Assembly: GCF_030283145.1 (NCBI RefSeq)
Contig: NZ_JASNWE010000002.1
Coordinates: 744,001 to 808,000, forward strand
Source: Actinomadura xylanilytica
GTDB lineage: Bacteria > Actinomycetota > Actinomycetes > Streptosporangiales > Streptosporangiaceae
Length of the DNA stretch: 64,000 bases
Reading direction: 5' to 3'
The notes below the pieces were generated by a model. That model was not told the origin of the DNA, ran no database searches, and saw only the letters and a program-made list of their open reading frames with translations. A program made the position numbers and the translations under genes. Positions 17,648-27,853 of this stretch are shown here, piece after piece. The stretch's first letter is position 1, and the number at the start of each line of letters is the position of its first letter.

Positions 17648-17800
17648 TTACCGGTTCGACGCGGAGGGGATTCCTCCGTTCGGCCGCTTATGAGCAAATC
17701 CGGTCCGGATGACCGGTGGCCCCCCGGCGCCGCAGCCGACGTTGCGGCGCGACGCTCAGCCGACGCTCTCCACCAGAGGGCCAGCTATCCGGGGGGACAC

Positions 17801-18475
17801 ATGAACCAGCACCATGCAGCCGAACCGATCGGCCGTGCCAACCGCGCCGGCCCTACCGGCCAGGCCTGCCACCACCGTCCGACCGGCCGAAAACAGCGGG
17901 CGGTGCTCAGGACCGTCCTGCTGACGGGCTTCGCGGTCACGGCCGCGGGCTTCACCGCCAACGGTCCGGCATCCGCCGACACGACGTCCCCAGGGGGGCG
18001 CACTTCCGCCGCCGACGCCGCCGGATCCTCCGCCCGCCTGTACAAGGCCCCGCTGCGGGCGGGCTCGCGGCGCATGTCCAGATCGCTGCTCATGGAGCAG
18101 CGGTTCGCCGAATGGTCGCTGCGCTCCAACGGCATCCGCTGGCAGTCGAGCGGCGGATGCTCCGACCGCGAGCGGGAGAGCTGCACGTCCTTCGACAAGA
18201 TCCGCTGGGGATCGGTGGACGGGCTGATCGACTTCAAGAAGGACAGCGGCTGCCCGCTGGTGATCACCGGCGGGACCGAGCGCGGGCACGCTCCGGGCCG
18301 CTACAGCCACGGCACCGGCTACAAGATCGACATCGTGCCGACCGCGTGCACCGACGCCCGGATCCACCGCTTCCGTCACCTGGGCACCCGCGGCGACGGC
18401 GCCGAGCTCCACCGCTCACCCGCCGACGCGGTCTTCGCCCGGGAGAGCGACCACTGGGACATCACCTTCCGCTGA
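17801..18475 (+). CDS. secreted M15-like peptidase domain protein
   Basis: 224 residues with a long signal region (about 30-59, cleavage after ASA). The mature protein carries GGTERGHAPGRYSHGTGYKI-DI and, at the end, SDHWDITF. The spacing H170...D177...H218-x-D220 matches the zinc ligands of LAS/M15 D-Ala-D-Ala peptidases (H-x6-D and H-x-H/D). This type is common among actinobacterial secreted proteins with unproven activity. C120, C128, C151 and C183 may pair. GGGGGGA precedes ATG 17801. Peptidoglycan hydrolysis is inferred. It converges on the TetR gene with a 5-bp gap. Confidence 0.75.
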   Translation: MNQHHAAEPIGRANRAGPTGQACHHRPTGRKQRAVLRTVLLTGFAVTAAGFTANGPASADTTSPGGRTSAADAAGSSARLYKAPLRAGSRRMSRSLLMEQRFAEWSLRSNGIRWQSSGGCSDRERESCTSFDKIRWGSVDGLIDFKKDSGCPLVITGGTERGHAPGRYSHGTGYKIDIVPTACTDARIHRFRHLGTRGDGAELHRSPADAVFARESDHWDITFR

Positions 18476-18480
18476 CCGGC

Positions 18481-19149
18481 TCAGGCGCGGACCTCGCGGA
18501 TGATGCCCACCAGTTCCCGGGTCACCGACTTGAACCCCGGGATCCGGGACATCGACACCATCCGGTTCACCAGCGGGACGGTCCGCTCCACCAGCAGGTA
18601 GGTCTTGCGGCAGCCGGGCGAGTCGTCGTGCACCCAGTAGAGGACGATGCCCATCGAATACAGCCACAGCAGCTCGGGCAGCTCCGCCCGGAACTCCTTG
18701 TCGATCTTGAGGCTGGACCCGTCCACGACCTCGCGGTAGATCGCCACCGCCGAGTCCCGGGCGGGGCCCGACTCCGCGCTGAACGGGTTGAGCGGACTGG
18801 TCGGCTCGGCGGCGAACTTGAAGAACTTCCCGGCGAACTCGTGGTAGGGCACCATCGTGTCGACCCGCGCCTTCAGCACCCCGAGCAGCCTCGGCGCGAA
18901 GTCGCGCTCGGCGCCCAGCACCGCCCGGCAGGCCGCGACGTGCTCGTCCTGCAACTCGTCGTAGTACGCCTGGATCAGCTCCTCCTTGGAGCCGAAGTAG
19001 TAGTAGGCGTTGCCGACCGAGACGCCGGCCTCCTTGGCGATGGCCCGCATCGTGGTCGCCTCGAACCCGCGCTCGCGGAACAGCCGCAGCGCGGTCTCGA
19101 CGATCAGCGCCCGCGTCTGCTCGGACTTCACGGCCTTCGTCTCGGTCAC
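18481..19149 (-). CDS. TetR family transcriptional regulator
   Basis: 222 residues. The N-terminal HTH reads ALIVETALRLFRERGFEATT, then AIAKEAGVSVGNAYYYFGSK, the classic TetR signature. The C-terminal domain, with YYDELQDEHVAACRAVL and KFFKFAAEPTSPLNPFS, is of a type seen in regulators of lipid or exporter genes. GTG 19149 follows TAGGCT by 7 nt (leaderless). The SnoaL-like gene starts 98 bases away in the opposite direction and is a possible target. Confidence 0.92.
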   Translation of the reverse strand: MTETKAVKSEQTRALIVETALRLFRERGFEATTMRAIAKEAGVSVGNAYYYFGSKEELIQAYYDELQDEHVAACRAVLGAERDFAPRLLGVLKARVDTMVPYHEFAGKFFKFAAEPTSPLNPFSAESGPARDSAVAIYREVVDGSSLKIDKEFRAELPELLWLYSMGIVLYWVHDDSPGCRKTYLLVERTVPLVNRMVSMSRIPGFKSVTRELVGIIREVRA

Positions 19150-19156
19150 GTACGCC

Positions 19157-19162
19157 AGCCTA
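19157..19162 (-). promoter_or_regulatory. -10 element of leaderless TetR gene
   Basis: On the minus strand TAGGCT lies 7 nt before GTG 19149. Confidence 0.55.
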
Positions 19163-19247
19163 AAGCCCGCCGCCGCTCACCGAACCCGCCTCCGCGGTCA
19201 CGGTCCGCGCACCGCAACCGAAAGCACGCCGGCGGTGTTGACCGGAC

Positions 19248-19667
19248 ATGTCTACCTCTCTAGCAGTTCTCAAACGCTTCTACGCGGCGGAAGCGGAGTA
19301 CCTGACCTCCGGCGGACCGGGGAAGGCCGACTTCGGCGGCATGGCGAAATGCCTCGACCCCGAGGTGACCCTGCACCAGGCCGCGTCCCTCCCCTACGGC
19401 GGGACGTGGCGCGGCCACGCGGGCATGGAGCGGTTCATGGCCACGATGAGCGAACTGTGGGCGTCGCTAGAGTTCGTCGACCAGCGGTTCGCCACCGAGG
19501 GCGACACCGTCGTGGCCTACAACCGCGCCATCATGTGCTCGCGCGCGACCGGCCGCTCGCTGGACGCCTCGATCGTCCAATGGATCACGATCAAGGACGG
19601 CCTCGTGGCGGAGTTCCGCCCGTACTACCTGGACACCGCCGAGGTCATCGCCACCCTCACGCCCTGA
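19248..19667 (+). CDS. SnoaL-like / NTF2-fold protein
   Basis: 139-residue single-domain protein of the SnoaL/ketosteroid-isomerase-like fold. Its features are the opening helix LKRFYAAEAEYL, then DPEVTLHQAASLPYGGTWRG and a final strand QWITIKDGLVAEFRPYYLDT. Members are small-molecule binders or isomerases; substrate and reaction are unknown. It lies divergent from the TetR gene and could be under its control. A perfect hairpin follows the stop. Confidence 0.85.
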   Translation: MSTSLAVLKRFYAAEAEYLTSGGPGKADFGGMAKCLDPEVTLHQAASLPYGGTWRGHAGMERFMATMSELWASLEFVDQRFATEGDTVVAYNRAIMCSRATGRSLDASIVQWITIKDGLVAEFRPYYLDTAEVIATLTP

Positions 19668-19680
19668 CCCGGACGCGAGC

Positions 19681-19712
19681 CGGGCGGACGAACCGAAAGG
19701 CCCGTCCGCCCG
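19681..19712 (+). terminator. hairpin between SnoaL-like gene and ask
   Basis: Perfect 10-bp arms cgggcggacg/cgtccgcccg with a 12-nt loop, between convergent genes. The distal side runs into a short gtccgcccgatcc tandem repeat. Confidence 0.75.
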
Positions 19713-19785
19713 ATCCGTCCGCCCGATCCGTCCGCCCCGGCCCTTCGGTCCCGCGTTCGGGCCGAGGGACGGTGAAGCGCCGGGC

Positions 19786-21060
<1,275 letters not shown>

Positions 21061-21147
21061 GGGTGGGCGCTCCTCGGATCGGGGTCGGGCGTACCGGCAA
21101 AAGTCTACCGATGCCCACCCGACGCGGTTACGGGGAGGTAACTCCAA

Positions 21148-22323
21148 TCAGCAGTAGTACCGCGGATCGTCGCTGAAGCCGTAGTGGACGGCGTCCGCGC
21201 CGAGCGAGAGCCACGCCAGCGCCGGACGCCCCGGCGGCAGCGGCGGGCTCGCCGGCCGCGGCGGGTCGAACGCCGCCCAGTCGACCACCGGCGCCGCGTC
21301 CGGCGCGGTCCGCAGATACGGGACGAGGTCGACGTCGGCGACGTGGCGGCCCGCGTCGTAGACCGACAGTGTGAGGCACTCGGGCGGCTGGCCGTCGTCC
21401 TGATCGATCTGCCGGAACGGGCTGCCCCGCAGGTGGCCGAGCAGTTTTCCACAGGCCCAGCGCAGTTCCCCCAGGTCGGCGGTGACGACCCGGTCGAACG
21501 AGTTCGTGCCGTAGTTGTCGGCCATCTGCCCAAACTCCAGGACGTACCAGCCGTACCGCCCCTCGGACGGGACGCCCTCCCGCGCCGGCGGCGGCTCCGA
21601 GTCCGCGTCCATCCATTCCGGGCACAGCACCGCGAAGCGCTGCTCCCACTCCGCGGCGTCCGGTGCTCCGCTCCAGCGCAGTGCGGCGGCGAGCGCGCTG
21701 ACGGCGAACGCGTCCGACGGGTCCAGGTCGGTCGCGCGCCGGGCGGCCTCGACGAGCGAGGCGAGGAGGGCACGGCCCGCCTCGTCGGACTCGGGCAGCG
21801 GGGGGCCGTCCCGTCCGGACTCCTCGACATGGTGGTCCCAGGCCGCCGCGTGCAGCGAGACCAGCCCGACGGCCGCCGCGGCGTCGCCGGGGTCCGCGGC
21901 GAGCAGCCCGTCCAGCAGGGCGAACACCTCGTCGTGGCGGCGGGCGATCTCCGCCTCCCACGCCTCCTCGGGGTCGGGCTCCTCGTCCGGGTCGGACTCC
22001 GCGTCGTCGGGGTCGATGTCCTGGTCCCAGGGCTCCTGCGGGCGCATCTCCAGCAGCTCGCGGTCAAGGAGCGAGGCGAGCAGCAGGGCCGCCTGCCGAT
22101 CACCCCGGTCGAGTTCGAGCGCACGGCGCAGCCACAGCTCGGGGTCGCCAGGCGCGTCGCGAGGGAGCCACGGCCGCGGGTTCAGGCACAGCAGGCGTCC
22201 CAGCATGGACGCGGCCTTCGCGTGCCCGCCCTCGGCGGCCTCCAGCAGCGGCTCACCCGCCGCGTCGAACTCGCCCGCGTCGAGAAGCGCGGTGGCGCGG
22301 TCGAACCGCCGTTGAGGATCCAT
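21148..22323 (-). CDS. TPR-like repeat protein, actinobacterial
   Basis: 391 residues. The N-terminal third reads as helical repeats (RRFDRATALLDAGEFDAAGE, EAAEGGHAKAASMLGRLL, ELWLRRALELDRGDRQAALL), like TPR/SEL1 units, followed by an Asp/Glu/Pro-rich linker (about 100-125) and more helices. The C-terminal 130 residues (YGWYVLEFGQMADNYGTNSF onward) look like a separate alpha/beta domain. ATG 22323 is chosen; GTG 22335 is also in frame. There is no signal peptide. The function is unknown. It lies between ask and DUF5063 on the same strand. Confidence 0.75.
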   Translation of the reverse strand: MDPQRRFDRATALLDAGEFDAAGEPLLEAAEGGHAKAASMLGRLLCLNPRPWLPRDAPGDPELWLRRALELDRGDRQAALLLASLLDRELLEMRPQEPWDQDIDPDDAESDPDEEPDPEEAWEAEIARRHDEVFALLDGLLAADPGDAAAAVGLVSLHAAAWDHHVEESGRDGPPLPESDEAGRALLASLVEAARRATDLDPSDAFAVSALAAALRWSGAPDAAEWEQRFAVLCPEWMDADSEPPPAREGVPSEGRYGWYVLEFGQMADNYGTNSFDRVVTADLGELRWACGKLLGHLRGSPFRQIDQDDGQPPECLTLSVYDAGRHVADVDLVPYLRTAPDAAPVVDWAAFDPPRPASPPLPPGRPALAWLSLGADAVHYGFSDDPRYYC

Positions 22324-22363
22324 TCGGCCGGACACTCCGGGAGCTGATGTGTGGAACCGGGGC

Positions 22364-22915
22364 CTACTGGACCGCGGCGGCCTGTTCGTTGACGACGTCC
22401 AGGCGGGCGTTGGCGATGACGGCGTGCAGGGCGCGGAGGGCGGCGCCCGCGTGGTTGCCCCAGTGGTTGAAGTAGGAGTACTGCCACCACCACAGCGCCT
22501 CCAGCGGACGGTCCTGCTGGAAGTGCCGCAGGCCGTGCACGAGATCGCTGGCGACGTCGACCAGGTCGTCCGACAGCCGGTAGGACGTGGGCTCGGTGTC
22601 CTTGTAGGGGTCGAAGACCTCCACGTACTCGTCCACGGAGGTGAGGCGCTCGGCCAGGCCCTGCCGGACGGCGTCGAGGTCGGGGTCGTCGCCGACCTCC
22701 GGCTCCCAGTTGTCCGGGAGGATCACGTCGGCGCTCGCGCCGAGCTGGGCGCCGGCCAGGATGACCTGCGAGACCTCCAGGAGCAGCAGGGGCACGGTGT
22801 GCACGCCGCCGTCGCCGCGCGCGACGGCCTCGAGGCCGTTCAGATAGTTGTCCACATGGCGCGCCACGCGTTCGGCGAGGGCGTTCCAGTCCTGCGGGCT
22901 GTTGGAGTCAGACAT
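22364..22915 (-). CDS. DUF5063 domain-containing protein
   Basis: 183-residue helical protein. The conserved region reads [20 protein letters not shown], with a later [22 protein letters not shown]. It overlaps the end of recR by 8 bases (ATGTCTGA), and this adjacency is common across actinobacteria. The tight coupling suggests a role connected with RecR or a housekeeping need for both, but no activity is known. Confidence 0.88.
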   Translation of the reverse strand: MSDSNSPQDWNALAERVARHVDNYLNGLEAVARGDGGVHTVPLLLLEVSQVILAGAQLGASADVILPDNWEPEVGDDPDLDAVRQGLAERLTSVDEYVEVFDPYKDTEPTSYRLSDDLVDVASDLVHGLRHFQQDRPLEALWWWQYSYFNHWGNHAGAALRALHAVIANARLDVVNEQAAAVQ

Positions 22916-23507
22916 CGAGCAGCCTCCGTCCTTCGAATGCGCGGCCCAGCGTTACCTCGTCGGCGTACTCGAGGTCGCCGCCCACCGGCAGGCCGCTGGC
23001 CAGGCGGGTGACGGTGAGTCCCATGGGTTTCACCAGCCGGGCGAGGTAGGTCGCGGTCGCCTCGCCCTCCAGGTTGGGATCGGTGGCGAGGATCAGCTCG
23101 GTGACCGTGCCGTCCGCCAGGCGCTGCATCAGCTCACGGATCCGCAGTTCCTCGGGCCCGACGCCCTCGATCGGGCTGATCGCGCCGCCGAGCACGTGGT
23201 ACCGGCCGCGGAACTCGCGGGTCTTCTCGATCGCGACAACGTCCTTGGACTCCTCGACCACACAGATGGTCTGCGGGTCGCGGCGGACGTCCCGGCAGAT
23301 GCGGCACTCCTCTTCCTCGGCCACGTTCCCGCACGTCTTGCAGAAGCGGACCTTGTCCTTGACCTCCTTGAGCGCCGTGGACAAGCGCTCGACGTCGACG
23401 GGATCGGCGGCGAGGAGGTGGAAGGCGATCCGCTGCGCGCTCTTGGGGCCGACGCCGGGCAGCCTGCCCAGCTCGTCGATGAGGTTCTGGACCACCCCTT
23501 CGTACAA
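22908..23507 (-). CDS. recR: recombination mediator RecR
   Basis: 199 residues, the standard length. An N-terminal helix-hairpin-helix ([20 protein letters not shown]) is followed by a zinc finger with C56, C59, C68 and C71, a Toprim domain ([15 protein letters not shown] to [17 protein letters not shown]) and a C-terminal loop. RecR acts with RecO and RecF to load RecA on SSB-coated DNA. TTG 23507 is the probable start, preceded by AAGGAAGGG. It is part of the dnaX-ybaB-recR order. Confidence 0.97.
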   Translation of the reverse strand: MYEGVVQNLIDELGRLPGVGPKSAQRIAFHLLAADPVDVERLSTALKEVKDKVRFCKTCGNVAEEEECRICRDVRRDPQTICVVEESKDVVAIEKTREFRGRYHVLGGAISPIEGVGPEELRIRELMQRLADGTVTELILATDPNLEGEATATYLARLVKPMGLTVTRLASGLPVGGDLEYADEVTLGRAFEGRRLLDV

Positions 23508-23856
23508 CGGTCCCTTCCTTTCACGTTCGGTCGGCGTTCCCGACGGACCGGATGCCGTGCCCTTCCGGTACCGGACGCCGGTCTCGGCGGCCGGCCGGTC
23601 GGCGGCCTTCGTCAGGTTGTGGCCTGCGGACTTCGACAGCGGCCCCGCGCCGGAGGTTTTGGCCTTTCAGCACGGGCTTTTCGTTCTGACTTTTCGTTCC
23701 TGCGCACGTCCCGGCCCGGATGGGCGGCCGTGGACGGGGCCATGGGGCGGATCCGTACGGTGACGGCTCCGCTCCCCATTGAAGACAAGGCTCACATAGA
23801 CGGTGCGGGTGAGGCCAGGGCTTGATGTGCCAAGGTCCCCGGGGTGCCGGGGCGGT
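23508..23856. other. 349-base gap between recR and ybaB
   Basis: No credible gene. It contains a T-rich patch near 23660-23700 with a direct repeat of cttttcgttc (23677-23686 and 23690-23699, 13-bp period) and a short GC hairpin (ccccggggtgccgggg) near the ybaB stop. A recR promoter is likely here but cannot be pinned. Confidence 0.5.
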
Positions 23857-24267
23857 TCAGGCGCCGGGCAGCCCGCCGGGGCCGCCGAGACCGGGGAACC
23901 CGCCCGGCAGTCCGCCGGGGCCGCCGAGTCCGGGCACACCGCCTCCGCCGAGTCCCTCGGCGAGCGGGCCCATCTTCTCCTGCTGGAGCTCCTGCGCGAC
24001 CCGGCCCGCGTCGCGGATCGCCGCGAGCACCAGGTCGGCGATGGTCTCGGCAGTGTCGGCCGGATCATCGATATCGACGGCCTTCGGGTCGATGGTCAGG
24101 CCGGTGACCTCGCCCTGTCCGTTGACCGTCGCGGTGACCAGCCCGCCTCCGGCGGTGCCCTTCACCTCGGTCTCCGCGAGCTCGCGCTGCGCGGTGAAAA
24201 GCTGCTCCTGCATGCGCTGGGCCTGCTGGAGCAGCTCCTGCATGTTCAACTGACCACCGGGTTCCAC
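23857..24267 (-). CDS. YbaB/EbfC nucleoid-associated protein
   Basis: 136 residues. The core (about 10-100) is the YbaB/EbfC DNA-binding dimer fold: [20 protein letters not shown], then [22 protein letters not shown] and [19 protein letters not shown]. The C-terminal 30 residues are a Gly/Pro/Leu repeat ([15 protein letters not shown]) not found in short homologs. GTG 24267 gives [10 protein letters not shown], like other actinobacterial members, with GGAG upstream. It sits between dnaX and recR, as is usual. Confidence 0.93.
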   Translation of the reverse strand: MEPGGQLNMQELLQQAQRMQEQLFTAQRELAETEVKGTAGGGLVTATVNGQGEVTGLTIDPKAVDIDDPADTAETIADLVLAAIRDAGRVAQELQQEKMGPLAEGLGGGGVPGLGGPGGLPGGFPGLGGPGGLPGA

Positions 24268-24407
24268 GGTGCACTCCGTTCTTCCGGCCCTGGTGAGGGC
24301 CCTGTTCTCGGCGACCCGCCGACCACCGGACGTCTGTTCCCCCGAGACTACGGGTTTCGCACGAGATCCGGTAAGCACCGGTGGTGCGTCCCGTTCCGGC
24401 GGCCGGT

Positions 24408-26666
24408 TCAGGAGTTGTCGATCTCCCGGATGACCTGACCGCCGAGTTCGCGCTGGATGAGCGCCATCCCGTTCATCTCCGCCTCGTTGCCGTCCGCGTC
24501 GGCGTCGCCCTCGGGGTCGACCTCTTCCCTCTCGTCCACCGGCGAGGGCTCCGAGGGCGGCGGGGGCTCGTCCGGGGGAGGCGGCAGCGGCCCGGGGTCG
24601 TCCGCGCCCCGCCGTCCGCCGGAGGACACCGAGCCGGACGGCCCGGGAGGCGTCGCCGACCACGGCCCCTGGCTGGAGGGCGCTTGCGCGGTCGCGACCG
24701 CGGCCCCGCCGGCGGACCCCGCGGAAGGAGCGGCGCTCTGGCCGTATCCCTGCCCCGTCCCGCCGGCCCCTGCTCCCTGCCCTTGGCCGCCGCCCTGGCC
24801 CTGGCTGTGGCCGTACCCCTGGCCGGCCACGGGCCCGGACCGTCCACCGGGCCCGGCCGAGCGCGTCCCGGTGGACACCGCTCCGGCGAGAACGGTGTCG
24901 ACCCGCCAGTCGACGCCCATGCGCTCCTTGAGCACCTCGCGGAGAACCACGTCACGGCCGCCGTTGGCGAAGTTGGTGCGGGCTCCCTCGGCCTCGAAGG
25001 AAAGGGTGAGCAGGTTCCGGTCGAGCGAGACCGGCCGCACCCCCGACATGATCACCATCCAGGCGACGCGACTCTTCTGCTTGACGGCCTCGACGATGTC
25101 CGGCCACAACTGCTGCACGGTCGCGACGTCCCCCTGCGAGGGCGGGGGGCGTTGCCCGGACGGCGCCTGCTGAGCGGGCACCTGCTGAGCGGGCTGCTGC
25201 TGACGGGACGGCGGTTGAGCGGGGGGCTGCTGCGGGGACGGTCGCTGTGAGCCGCCTTCCTGCGCCGGGCCTGACCGAGCACCTGCCTGCCCGCCACCAG
25301 CCTCCTGCCCCTGCCGTTGGCCCTGGCCCTGCCGTTGGCTCTGGCCTTGCCCCTGCTCCGGCCCTTGCGCTTGCCCTTGCTCCTGTCCCTGCTGGACGGA
25401 CGGGGGAACGGCCGCGAAGGCGGGCGCGGGAACCGAAGGAGCAGTCCCCCCTGCGCCCGAAGCCCCCTGGGAGCCGCCCGCCGAACCGTTCCCGAGACCG
25501 CCGCCTTGCGCCGCCTGGCGTTCGAGCCGATCCAGCCGGGCCAGCATCGACGACTCGTCCTCGTACGCGGCGGGCAGCAGGATGCGCGCGCAGATCAGTT
25601 CCAGCAGCAGCCGCGGCGACGTCGCGCCGCGCATCTCGGTGAGTCCGGTGTGCAGCAGGTCCGCCGCGCGCGTCAGTTCCGCCGCCCCCATGGACGCGGC
25701 CTGCCGCCGCATCTGCTCCATCTCGTCCGGCGGGACGTTCAGCAGCCCGGAGCCCCCGGCCTCCGGGACGTTCGTGAGGATCACCAGGTCCCGGACGCGC
25801 TCCAGCAGGTCGGCGGTGAACCGGCGCGGATCCTGGCCGCTCTCGACCACGCGGTCGATGGCCGCGAACACCGCGGCGCCGTCGCGGGCGGAGAAGGCGG
25901 CGACGACGCCGTCCAGGAGCGTCGAGTCGGTGAAGCCGAGCAGCGACACGGCGCGCGCGTACGTGATGCCGTTCTCGTCCGAGCCGGCGAGGAGCTGGTC
26001 CAGGATCGACAGCGTGTCGCGCGCCGACCCCGCTCCGGCCCGGACGGCCAGCGGCAGCGCGGACGCCTCGAACGGGACGTCCTCGGCCCGCAGGATCTCC
26101 TCGACGAGGTCCTGGAGCACGCCGGGCGGGATCAGCCGGAAGGCGTAGTGGTGGGTCCGGGACCGGATCGTCCCGATGACCTTCTCGGGCTCGGTGGTCG
26201 CGAACACGAACTTCAGATGCGGCGGCGGTTCCTCGACGAGCTTCAGCAGCGCGTTGAAGCCCTCCCGGGTGACCATGTGCGCCTCGTCGATGATGTACAC
26301 CTTGAAGCGCGCCGACACCGGCGCGAAGAACGCGCGTTCGCGCAGGTCACGGGCGTCGTCGACGCCTCCGTGCGAGGCGGCGTCGATCTCGATGACGTCG
26401 ATGTGGCCGGTCCCGGTCGGCCCGAGCGCGACGCACGAGTCGCACTTCCCGCACGGTTCCGGGGTCGGCCCCTGCTCGCAGTTCAGCGAACGGGCCAGGA
26501 TGCGGGCACTGGACGTCTTACCGCAGCCGCGGGGGCCGCTGAACAGGTACGCGTGGTTGATCCGCCCGTTGCGCAGCGCCTGTTGCAGCGGATCGGCGAC
26601 GTGCTCCTGCCCCTTGAGCTCGGCGAACGTCGCTGGCCGGTACTTGCGGTACAGAGCCAGACTCAT
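24408..26666 (-). CDS. dnaX: DNA polymerase III subunits gamma and tau
   Basis: 752-residue clamp-loader ATPase. It has Walker [10 protein letters not shown] (44-52), zinc cysteines C63, C72, C75 and C78, Walker B D-E-A-H (127-130) and the sensor/arginine-finger region SRTHHYAF. Domain III runs to about 370. Then comes a long Gln/Gly-rich linker (about 390-545), a conserved block ([20 protein letters not shown] to [14 protein letters not shown]), another Gly/Gln linker and an acidic tail ending [10 protein letters not shown]. The linkers make it longer than enteric tau. No A-rich frameshift site for a short gamma form is evident. The 4.5S RNA lies just upstream. Confidence 0.97.
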   Translation of the reverse strand: MSLALYRKYRPATFAELKGQEHVADPLQQALRNGRINHAYLFSGPRGCGKTSSARILARSLNCEQGPTPEPCGKCDSCVALGPTGTGHIDVIEIDAASHGGVDDARDLRERAFFAPVSARFKVYIIDEAHMVTREGFNALLKLVEEPPPHLKFVFATTEPEKVIGTIRSRTHHYAFRLIPPGVLQDLVEEILRAEDVPFEASALPLAVRAGAGSARDTLSILDQLLAGSDENGITYARAVSLLGFTDSTLLDGVVAAFSARDGAAVFAAIDRVVESGQDPRRFTADLLERVRDLVILTNVPEAGGSGLLNVPPDEMEQMRRQAASMGAAELTRAADLLHTGLTEMRGATSPRLLLELICARILLPAAYEDESSMLARLDRLERQAAQGGGLGNGSAGGSQGASGAGGTAPSVPAPAFAAVPPSVQQGQEQGQAQGPEQGQGQSQRQGQGQRQGQEAGGGQAGARSGPAQEGGSQRPSPQQPPAQPPSRQQQPAQQVPAQQAPSGQRPPPSQGDVATVQQLWPDIVEAVKQKSRVAWMVIMSGVRPVSLDRNLLTLSFEAEGARTNFANGGRDVVLREVLKERMGVDWRVDTVLAGAVSTGTRSAGPGGRSGPVAGQGYGHSQGQGGGQGQGAGAGGTGQGYGQSAAPSAGSAGGAAVATAQAPSSQGPWSATPPGPSGSVSSGGRRGADDPGPLPPPPDEPPPPSEPSPVDEREEVDPEGDADADGNEAEMNGMALIQRELGGQVIREIDNS

Positions 26667-26710
26667 GGGGTCCGCCCTCCCTCGAGAAGCAGAGCGCCGG
26701 GAACGAAAAG

Positions 26711-26800
26711 GACCCCCCGCACACCCGCCAGAGCCCGCTTATCCTTGCTGCCTTCCGGCCCTGGGGAGGTTCACAGGGTGACGCCGTGCGAGGGGTCTGC
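26711..26800 (-). ncRNA. ffs: 4.5S (small bacterial) SRP RNA
   Basis: On the minus strand the apical part reads gtgaacctccccagg-ccggaaggcagcaaggataag, with the universally conserved GGAA tetraloop and the asymmetric loops that bind Ffh. The outer stem pairs gacccc...gcac with gtgc...ggggtc. The ends are approximate. Its position just before dnaX is common in high-GC Gram-positives. Confidence 0.93.
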
Positions 26801-26845
26801 CCGAAGTCTATGACATCCCCGGGCCCCGGTTGCACGCTTCCGGCG

Positions 26846-26851
26846 TAGGCT
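26846..26851 (+). promoter_or_regulatory. -10 element of leaderless DUF952 gene
   Basis: TAGGCT lies 7 nt before ATG 26859. Confidence 0.6.
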
Positions 26852-26858
26852 CGCGCCC

Positions 26859-27215
26859 ATGTCCGCCCCCGACACCGCAACGCCGCAGGAGACACTCCTG
26901 CACATCGCCGAACTCCGGCACTGGGAATCCGCGCGCGACGCGGGTGTGTCGTACGCGATGTCCACCCTCGGACGGTCCCTCGCCGACGAGGGCTTCGTCC
27001 ACTGCTCGACCGACCTCGCGCAGGTGGAGGGCGTGCTCGGCCGCTTCTACTCCCGCGTACCCCGCAGTGGCCTCGTCCTGCTGGTCATCGACCCTGCGCG
27101 GCTCGACGCGCCGGTCCGGTACGAGGCCGCCGGCGAGGAGGTCTTCCCGCACGTCTACGGGGAGATTCCGCTCAGGGCGATTATTGATGCCCGCCCACTG
27201 CCCGAGACCCGGTAA
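26859..27215 (+). CDS. DUF952 domain-containing protein
   Basis: 118 residues with the DUF952 pattern: LLHIAELRHWESARDAGVSY, then ADEGFVHCSTDLAQVEGVL, LVLLVIDPARLDAPVRYE, and FPHVYGEIPLRAIIDARPLP. The fold is related to glutathione S-transferase-like or ADP-ribosyl-type small domains, and no activity is established. The start is set by a leaderless TAGGCT-N7-ATG. A tRNA-Ser gene begins ten bases after the stop. Confidence 0.9.
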   Translation: MSAPDTATPQETLLHIAELRHWESARDAGVSYAMSTLGRSLADEGFVHCSTDLAQVEGVLGRFYSRVPRSGLVLLVIDPARLDAPVRYEAAGEEVFPHVYGEIPLRAIIDARPLPETR

Positions 27216-27225
27216 GCTCGGCGGC

Positions 27226-27310
27226 GGAGGATTCGCCTAGTGGCCTAGGGCGCACGCTTGGAAAGCGTGTTGCGTGCAAGCGCTCGCGAGTTCGAATCTC
27301 GCATCCTCCG
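27226..27310 (+). tRNA. tRNA-Ser(GGA)
   Basis: An 85-nt class II tRNA: acceptor ggaggat/atcctcc, anticodon stem cacgc/gcgtg with loop ttggaaa (anticodon GGA), an extended variable arm, T-arm gcgag-ttcgaat-ctcgc, discriminator G. CCA is not encoded. Confidence 0.95.
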
Positions 27311-27331
27311 CTTGCTGAGAGGCATGACGTC

Positions 27332-27360
27332 GAGGCCGGTACCCATGGGGTGCCGGCCTC
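27332..27360 (+). terminator. hairpin after tRNA-Ser(GGA)
   Basis: Arms gaggccggtaccc (27332-27344) and gggtgccggcctc (27348-27360) pair at 12 of 13 positions around a 3-nt loop. Confidence 0.75.
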
Positions 27361-27508
27361 TCGCGTTGGTCAGGGGTGGTGGAGGCCGGGTGAATCCGGA
27401 CAAATTCCCCCATGGGACGTCCCAGCAGCGGCGCACATGGTTGACGACCGGCCCTCGCTCGGGTGAGCCGGCCGGTTGCGCTACCTTCTCCGACCCCATC
27501 CGACCCCG

Positions 27509-27514
27509 TAGACT
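27509..27514 (+). promoter_or_regulatory. -10 element of leaderless 27521 gene
   Basis: TAGACT lies 6 nt before GTG 27521. Confidence 0.6.
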
Positions 27515-27520
27515 CGAAGC

Positions 27521-27850
27521 GTGATCTTCAAGGCGGTAGGTGACGGAAGGCCCTATCCCGCGCATGGGCTCTCGTCCGGCGACTGGGCCAAGATCCCGCC
27601 GCGCCAGGTCCGCCTCGACCAGCTCGTCAGCACCAAACGGGAACTCGACCTCCAGTCCTTGCTGGCCAAGGACTCCACGTTCTACGGCGACCTGTTCCCG
27701 CACGTGGTGCAGTGGCGGGGCGAGCTCTACCTGGAGGACGGCCTGCACCGGGCGCTCCGGGCCGCCCTGCATCAGCGGCTCGTTCTGCACGCCCGCGTGC
27801 TCGACCTCGACGCCGTCGACGTCAACGCGGTCGACTCCGGCACGTCCTGA
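27521..27850 (+). CDS. conserved actinobacterial protein, ParB-like core
   Basis: 109 residues. The section [20 protein letters not shown] followed by [20 protein letters not shown] and [11 protein letters not shown] resembles the compact ParB/sulfiredoxin fold: a strand-turn that sets values, then G-x-H/R-R motifs. Nuclease or ATPase activity is not shown. Strong conservation in actinomycetes is recalled, function unknown. The start is fixed by TAGACT-N6-GTG. It ends 3 bases from the convergent MFS gene, so no separate terminator is present. Confidence 0.82.
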   Translation: MIFKAVGDGRPYPAHGLSSGDWAKIPPRQVRLDQLVSTKRELDLQSLLAKDSTFYGDLFPHVVQWRGELYLEDGLHRALRAALHQRLVLHARVLDLDAVDVNAVDSGTS

Positions 27851-27853
27851 GCG

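Noticed and set aside
25140..25420. Repetitive cctgc/ctggccctg-like tracts that look like a repeat array
   Set aside because: They are the codons of the Gln/Gly-rich linker of dnaX and not CRISPR-like; spacing is irregular and in frame.
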